DNA of 64,000 bases from Ianthella basta. Lineage: Eukaryota; Porifera; Demospongiae; Verongiida; Ianthellidae. The notes beneath the pieces are model-generated. The model saw only the letters and a list, made by a program, of their open reading frames with translations, made no database searches and had not been told where the DNA came from. Of this stretch, positions 58,812 to 64,000 are shown in pieces (position 1 is the first letter of the stretch; each line of letters opens with the position of its first letter). The stretch is from assembly GCA_964019415.1 (NCBI GenBank), contig OZ025868.1, forward strand, positions 3,262,143 to 3,326,142. Reading direction: 5' to 3'. Made by a program: the position numbers and the translations under genes.

Positions 58812-61800
58812 TTACAGCTCAGGGAAGTCTTCTTGCAGCAAGACGTGGTCCCTGCATGTTGGACAGGTGCTCTGTTCATTTAGCCACGTTCGGATGCACT
58901 GCAAGAAAGTGGAGGGAAGGGTTGTTCATTTGGTGTGTCAGAGGAGATGTAGGAGGAACGGGGCATTGAGGAGAAGAGGGGGACAACAGGGTTAAGGAGA
59001 AGAGAGGGAGGGAGTGGGGGAGAAGAGGGGGACCACAGGGTTAGGGAGAAGAGAGGGAGGAGAGTGGGGGATAACAGGGTTAGGGGGAAGAGAGGGAGAG
59101 GAGTGGGGAGAAGAGGGGATAACAGGGTTAAGGAGAAGAGAGGGAGGGGAGTGGGGGAGAAGAGGGAACCACAGGGTTAAGGAGAAGAGAGGGAGGGGAG
59201 TAGGGGAGAAGAGGGTGAAGGTGGGGATGGGTAAGTGGGGAGTTGGGATAGGGAAAGGAGTTGGGAGAAGACAGGGTGAGCAGACAACAGCGGGGAGAAA
59301 GTGGGACGGAGAAGCTGTAAGGATAGAAGAGGGACTGACTAGAATGCCCATATCCACTCCCTACCTTGTCATGGAACTTGTGCCCACAGTCCAAGTGAAG
59401 TGTATCAAACTCCTCCATGTCTTCTGCACAGATCACACACTCATCCTCACCATACACCAGTGGTTCGGCGGGTCGCTGCTTAGGGGGAGGAGCTACGGCA
59501 ACTGGTCTCCTGATGGGAGCCTGCAATGGTAGATTCACCGGCTGCTGCTGAGGCAGAGTTGGCTGAGGTTGTTGAGGGAGCGTCACTGCGACCTGCATCA
59601 GCTTGGGGTCCATCGAGGGCTTCTGAAGGGCAGAGGCTGTCATTGGTTGGATGAGAACTGGTTGTGGGTGAAAACTGCCTGGAACTAGCGGGGCCGAGGT
59701 GGCTCGACCAATAGGTGGTTGCATTCTAATCTGCGCTGACGGAAGAGTAGCAGATGGTTCCTGCATAGGGGATGGCTGATGGAGAGGGAAAGCCCCTTGG
59801 GGCAAGGCAGTGGGCTGGGCTTCAAGTTGCCTTGGTGCTTGTGACACTTGGGGAATTGCCCCCAGCTGCGGCTAAGTATGTAGAGATAGAAGAGAGCAGA
59901 AGTGACAGCACTCTGAAACAATGGTGACATGCCATTAGATGGCAGTCACACTATTGTATCTTGAAAGTGACGCCGTCATCAGCACTACAGTCACATCATT
60001 GGTCAAACCTCAAACTACGAAGTGCTAGTGTGTAAGCCGATCGTGCTGTGACCATCAATATGACAGTGGCTGCTATGTGGAAGGTAGGAAGACAGATGAC
60101 GAAGAAGGTTAGACAAAAGCTCCTAAGTCAATTCCTTCGCTAACAGAAGCCAACATGAGGAGCGAGGCTGAGAAAGCCAAAACAATAAGTTATATCCAAA
60201 AAAGCAGAAAACTCTGCCATTTCTCTGATTATTAGATGATACTACACATAAATGATCACAATTTAACTGCAGGGCCCTTAAACCTAAGCCCCTACCATTG
60301 ATGTCCCCTGAATATACCTGGTTTGGTACTGGCTGTTGCTGCTGTCGAAGGGACATGTAATTCAACATGGAGGCCTGCCGGGCCATTGGGAGGAGAACAG
60401 ACGGAGCACCAACGGCGCTAGTTACGACCACTTGCGGCTGCTTTGATGGCTGTGATGGGACCATAGGGTAGGCTGATGGGAAGACCGGAGGAGCGGAACT
60501 GACGGGCTCACTGACAGTGCCAGCCGAGACGACGGTTGTTGAAGGCTGGCTGCTCGGCGTGCTGGCTTCTTGGGCTCCTTTGCTGTCCCCCAACTTCTCT
60601 CGTACTTTCTGAGCGATCACGTCCACTGACAGCGATTGAAGTGTGTTGCCGTTCTCCTTGCGAATCTCGCGCAGGATGCTGCGTAGCCGGTCCCTGTAGT
60701 AAAGGGAATGTGGCTAAGATGACTAAGAGGGAATTGGAGATACAGCACAATCCACTTCTGAAGGACATCCCAAATTCAAGACCTCTCCCTCTCATGAGGA
60801 TAACACCAACTGTACCAGCTACATAGAGATGTCTACCAATCTACCTCTGAAATAAGGGCACCTCTCTAATGAGGACAGTACCTGCTATCCCAGCTACATA
60901 CATAGGGGTGTGTACAAAACTACCTCTGAAATGAGGATACCTCTCTAATGAGGGCACTTGGTATGTCCCAAACTGCCCCAGAGGTGTCCACAAGTACAGA
61001 GGTCGACTGCACTCCAACAACCTTGGTGAACGAGTGCCACACCACAGACTCACCTCTCCAGATTGGGATAGTCGGATTGCAGGAGCTCCCAGATACGTTC
61101 CACCCCACTCTTCGCCCCCTCCATCACCTTGGCAACTGGTAGCTGCTGCACCATTGCTCCTGCATCACTAACTGGAATAAGGGGGCGGAGTCCAGTTGTC
61201 GGCCCCTGAGGAGAGCCCACCGGCTGTGGTACCAACTTTGCTACACCCCCAGGGTTGATTGGTTGTCTAATACCGCCTGGCATCATGAGGGGGATTCCCC
61301 CGACCTGTCCCTGTGCCTTCATGGCCTGTGCTTGCATCAGTTGGATCTGTCTCATCTGTTGTATCTGCCGCAGAGCCTGAGTATAGGACAATGATTTGAT
61401 AAGAAGGAATTGAAGATATTTGATTAATTGTTAATTGAACAATAATTAACAAATAAGTTTCTGACTGCCTTAATACTTTTGTACAATGTCCTAGTACTAT
61501 TCATGCAACTATCTGCTCTCGGTAAATACTGGTGAGCCCTGCTATACCACCCCCTAAGAGGAAGGATGGTACGGCTGGCCTCTTCTCCTATACTCCTGAC
61601 CCTCACTCTTCTCAATTCCTCTGTCCCCTCATTCTCACCCTCCTTCACCCCACTCTTCCCTTGCATGCATTTCCTCTCTACCATCCCTCACTCTTCCCTC
61701 CTATCACCCCTCACCCTCACAGTTTACCTTTCATCCCACCTTCACCCCTCACCCCTCACCCTCCCCTTCTCGCCCCTCACTCACAAGTGGATTGACTGCT

Positions 61801-64000
61801 GGCATGGCTGGTTTTGGTGGCAGCTCTGGTGCTGCCTTGTCCAGATTGGCATACTCCTTTCCTTGCTGGATGTCATGGAGTTGACCATCAATGGTGGCCT
61901 GGAGAGGAGAGAGGAAGAGGGAGGAGGAGGGGGAAGGAAGGAGAGAGGAAGAGGAGGAGGAGGGAGAGGGAAGGGGAGGGGAAGAGGGAGGAGGAGGAGG
62001 GAGAAGGAAGGAGAGAAGAGGAGGAGGAGTAGGGAGAAGGAAGGGGAGAGGAAGAGGAGGAGAAGGGAGAAGGAAGGGGAGAGGATGAGGGAGGAGAAGG
62101 GAGAAGGAAGGAGAGAGGGAGAGGGAGTGGGGGGAGGCATGGAAGGGTGAGGTGTTATGAGTGGGTAGAAGTGTATGCAGGCTTGATTGGTGACTGAGAA
62201 GGCATGATAATGGCGATCACAGCAAGGCATACAGAGTGCAAGGAGTTGCCGGACACCCCCACACCTATGTACACCCATTAATACCTTGTATGCATCCAAG
62301 ATCTCCTTCAAGTTGGTTCGGTAGCCCTTCCACTCATTGCTCTGTGTAGCCTCACTGAAAACACACAGAACCAAACAGTACTGTTCAATCACCTCCTTAG
62401 CTTCCTCTCCCTTCCTTGCCAGCAACTACAACATGCCCAGTCAGCACCTTACCTCAGAACATCAGCCTCACGTATGAGACCTTCAAGTTCCTTTACTTTC
62501 ATTTCTCCCTGCACTTGAAGCAAGCACAGCTGGATGGAGGTGTAGTGGGGAGGGGGCGGGAAAGGTTGCCATGGTTACACCCTTTGGTACTTACACCAGC
62601 TGCACTTCATAGCAGCATAGCACATGTATGTGACGTGTACCTCTGCGTCAACTGCCCTCTCCCTTGCCCTCTGTGCAGTGTTGTGCGCAACCTTGAGCCT
62701 TTCCTCAACAGCGGTCTTCTCCTTGCTCACTCGCTCGCTGAACAGTGGAAGTGGTGAGGATTGGAGGAGGGAGACGGGCAGAGAGGTGATACAGATCAAC
62801 CAGGGAGGGAAGAGTTGAGAGATGGAGAACAGAAACATATGTACGTACATATGTACAATGACAAAGGAAGAAATGAAATAGACAGGGATCAGATGTGAAG
62901 AGCTTGAAATACAAAGACACAATAAGAAGTGAAGTAGGTAGCCACACAGTGTGTGTATGGAGTGTGCATGTGTGGCAATCAGGTAGCACACAGCGAGAGG
63001 AGTACTGAGGTACCAGAAGGCCTATACAACATTACCACGTCCCATTACAACTCACAGTTCACGCGAATGGAACAACGACTGCTGGTCAAGCTCCTGCCTA
63101 CACTGGAGAACTTCCTTCTTCGACCTAAACGTACAAACAGAAACAAGATGGAATCGCACACGAAATCCACCAACAGCACTTCTAACGCACACTTACTACA
63201 CACTACACTTACTTCTCCAACTTTTCACTCAGTGCCTTATTCTCCTTGTTGGCAGCTTTGAGCTGATCTTGTTTCTCTTTCTTTTCCCTCTCAAAGCGCC
63301 TCTGCTCCTCTGCTAGTTGCATGCGTGCCTTGTTCAAACTTTCATCCATTTCAACCTTAACTTCCTCCTTTGCAGACTTCACTGTCTTCTCGATCTCAAC
63401 ATTGAGGGATCGCTTCAGCTTCACTTTCTCATCTTCGAGGTCTCTCACTCGCAGGGACAACCTGTCCCTCTCTCTCCTTGCATTCTCGTACATCTGCACC
63501 TGCCTGTGGCTGTCTTGAGGTAGTAGATCGGTGCTAACTGCAAAGTCCACCTTCTTAATTCGATCAGTCTGTATTCCCTTCTCTTTCTTCACAACCCTGG
63601 AAGGTGCCATCTTGGGTGGAGGGACTGCAGGCACCTCTGCCATCTCGGGAGAGAGAGATTGAGTTGAATGCTGCGAGTCTGTATCACAGAACAGGGCATC
63701 ATAGTGAGGAGTTTCTGGGCCTGGCTGGGACAACACAGGCATGTCTTTGATACCCTCCTCTTCCACTGGATGAGTGGCACTGACAGACTCTTGAGAGGAC
63801 GAAAACATTGAGCCAAACATGTCAACATCTTCAGTTTCACAACTAACAGGGCTGCTGACCGCTGCACGGTTCTTCGCTTTGTTCTTCACCTTCTCTGCCC
63901 AACCTTTCTTACTCTCACCTGATGGAACCTTTTCTTTTTCCCCACGGTAATCGTTCCCTTGATGCATGCTTTCGGCCACAGCCAATGAGTCCTCCTTCAG
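58812..64000 (-). CDS. DZIP3/TTC3-like RING-H2 E3 ubiquitin ligase, 3' part, open at right edge
   Basis: Exons (minus): 63213-64000 (incomplete), 63056-63124, 62641-62737, 62453-62508, 62285-62354, 61785-61898, 61054-61376, 60318-60693, 59365-59871, 58812-58898. All phases agree. The N-terminal visible part is a long coiled coil ('ARRERDRLSLRVRDLEDEKV'). Then come Gln/Pro-rich regions, a short motif 'RLRSILREIRKENGN...LS...IAQKV' that resembles the conserved segment before the RING of TTC3 and DZIP3, and a C-terminal RING-H2 split over two exons ('CVICAEDM', 'LDCGHKFHDK' / 'CIRTWLNEQSTCPTC') ending VLLQEDFPEL. These ligases ubiquitinate target proteins in the cytoplasm or nucleus. The upstream part, including any TPR region, is outside the window. 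TTC3 and DZIP3 cannot be separated here. Confidence 0.85.
58955..59240. repeat. Purine-rich tandem repeat in RING intron
   Basis: Units of about 38-42 bases with GGGTTAAGGAGAAGAGAGGG, about six copies, in the intron that splits the RING finger. Confidence 0.88.
60745..61010. repeat. Dispersed 75-base family copy
   Basis: Contains ACCTCTCTAATGAGGACAGT, CCCAGCTACAT and ACCTCTGAAATGAGG, close to the array at 1976-2200 almost 60 kb away, in an intron of the DZIP3/TTC3-like gene. Confidence 0.85.
61903..62140. repeat. Polypurine GGAGGAGGGAGAAGGAAG tract
   Basis: G/A-only stretch upstream (gene sense) of exon 61785-61898; polypyrimidine on the gene's strand. Confidence 0.9.

Overview
This is nuclear DNA of a multicellular animal. 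Multi-exon genes with GT-AG introns encode metazoan proteins: an NFRKB homologue, an ANKHD1/ANKRD17 (Mask) relative, mitochondrial ribosomal protein mL37, a DDX19-type helicase and a DZIP3/TTC3-type RING ligase. Compact introns, abundant (CA)n tracts and a mix of DIRS-like, ISL2EU, TNP2/CACTA, RAG1-like and hAT elements suggest an early-branching animal, perhaps a sponge or cnidarian. That placement is inference; no species marker is visible.

Left part (1-17.5 kb): a hAT transposase tail lies next to the 5' half of an NFRKB homologue (minus strand, continuing past the left edge). It is followed by an 18-exon ANKHD1-like gene (minus strand, about 1,794 codons) with ankyrin repeats, a KH domain, a PAM2 motif and a C-terminal SAM domain. 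Every reconstructed splice phase agrees. Several introns begin in or next to (GT)n microsatellites.

Centre-left (17.5-27.1 kb): a tandem duplication carries mL37 (plus strand) and a DDX19-like helicase (minus strand) twice. Copy A is intact in both genes. In copy B the helicase has a one-base deletion in exon 2. A truncated DIRS-like element, itself split by a hAT-like MITE, separates the copies. A CRE-type palindrome lies upstream of mL37 in both copies.

Centre (27.3-45 kb): a mobile-element cluster. It holds a mariner-type MITE, a decayed RT element with a C-terminal nuclease-like domain, a frameshifted TNP2 (CACTA) transposase, a DIRS/Ngaro-like tyrosine-recombinase retroelement (gag, RT-RNase H, recombinase; two homopolymer frameshifts), and an end-to-end ISL2EU element with terminal repeats, a THAP-DDE transposase with a premature stop and an intact SWIM-YqaJ-PHD gene.

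Centre-right (45-58.3 kb): the most striking region. A complete 12-exon, 972-codon RAG1-like gene (minus strand) has a RAG1-type N-terminal zinc domain and a core in which D-D-E, CxxC and HxxxxH residues can be aligned with RAG1. Next to it is an unrecognised five-exon gene for an acidic 167-residue protein. Arrays of the same 12-base motif in opposite orientations lie at 46.8 kb and 57.9-58.1 kb, so the two genes may form one large transposon or its domesticated descendant. Two long hairpins, several MITEs and a HIRAN gene fragment lie inside.

Right part (58.8-64 kb): the 3' half of a DZIP3/TTC3-like RING-H2 E3 ligase (minus strand), open at the right edge.

All exon models were built by eye from splice sites, phases and family resemblance; no alignment or transcript was available.
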